Assembly: GCA_030765665.1 (NCBI GenBank)
Contig: JAVCCD010000010.1
Span: 1 to 6,583, forward strand
Source of the DNA: Candidatus Tenebribacter mawsonii
GTDB lineage: Bacteria > Cloacimonadota > Cloacimonadia > Cloacimonadales > TCS61
DNA length: 6,583 nucleotides
Direction of reading: 5' to 3'
Part shown: positions 6,526-6,583 of the stretch, in pieces
Layout of the letters: every line of letters begins with the position of its first letter
Numbering within the stretch: position 1 is the first letter of the stretch
The notes under the pieces: model-generated
Told to the model about the DNA's origin: nothing
Seen by the model: the letters and a program-made list of their open reading frames with translations, nothing else
Database searches by the model: none
Made by a program: the position numbers and the translations under genes

Positions 6526-6547
6526 TTATTGCTTATTCAATAAGTTG

Positions 6548-6583
6548 CTGTCATTCCCGACTGGATCGGAAATCTGAGATCCC
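6548..6583. repeat. Dispersed-type inverted repeat (GTCATTCCCGA...TCGGAAAT), cut by window edge
   Basis: attcccga (6553-6560) pairs with tcggaaat (6566-6573) at seven of eight positions around ctgga. It is followed by gatctcagat-type dyad sequence (read on the minus strand) running off the window. The GTCATTCCCGA-TCGGGAAT layout recalls intergenic repeats abundant in several bacterial genomes; that is from memory. G+C is higher than in the neighbouring spacer. Copy number in this genome is unknown. Confidence 0.5.

Overview
The window is AT-rich (roughly 30% G+C by eye). It carries the start of a DNA-repair gene on the minus strand, a 560-base AT-rich divergent intergenic region, and a tight three-gene plus-strand operon whose products all begin with export signals. 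The last protein is 1244 residues long. It has a bacterial beta-helix, a GWKWLSFP-type module and a C-terminal tail of the YPNPFNPTTTI / FlgD-like type that is associated with type IX secretion. That tail style, the low G+C and the exported mosaic proteins point to the FCB group. Candidatus Cloacimonadota is my best guess, with Marinimicrobia, Ignavibacteria or KSB1-like lineages as alternatives. No rRNA, tRNA or CRISPR is visible, and the assignment is an inference.

Layout: bases 1-113 (minus) are the first 37 codons of uvrB, cut by the window edge just before its Walker A motif. Bases 114-673 have no convincing gene. They hold a good uvrB promoter (TATAAT at 177-172), two near-perfect odd-length palindromes (206-230 and 239-261) with a weaker third unit, a tentative operon promoter (537-564) and a 10-bp leader hairpin (588-617). 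Bases 674-1870 encode a secreted HEAT-like alpha-solenoid. Bases 1870-2721 (GTG start, 1-base overlap) encode a probable envelope protein with a glycine-rich membrane segment and beta-barrel-like strands. Bases 2734-6468 encode the giant surface protein. Bases 6469-6583 hold a 13-bp stem-loop and the start of a dispersed-type inverted repeat.

Reading together: tight spacing (1-base overlap, then a 12-base gap) implies one mRNA. A periplasmic solenoid, a probable outer-membrane protein and a surface-secreted multidomain protein in that order would suit a small display or envelope-processing system. The large protein may carry an N-terminal permuted NlpC/P60-like cysteine peptidase domain (H48, C196). 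No named system is recognised, and the functional link is inference from gene order. The most unusual DNA features are the pairs of palindromes with complementary central bases on both sides of the operon, and a clear rise in G+C within the large gene from about 5250 onward.
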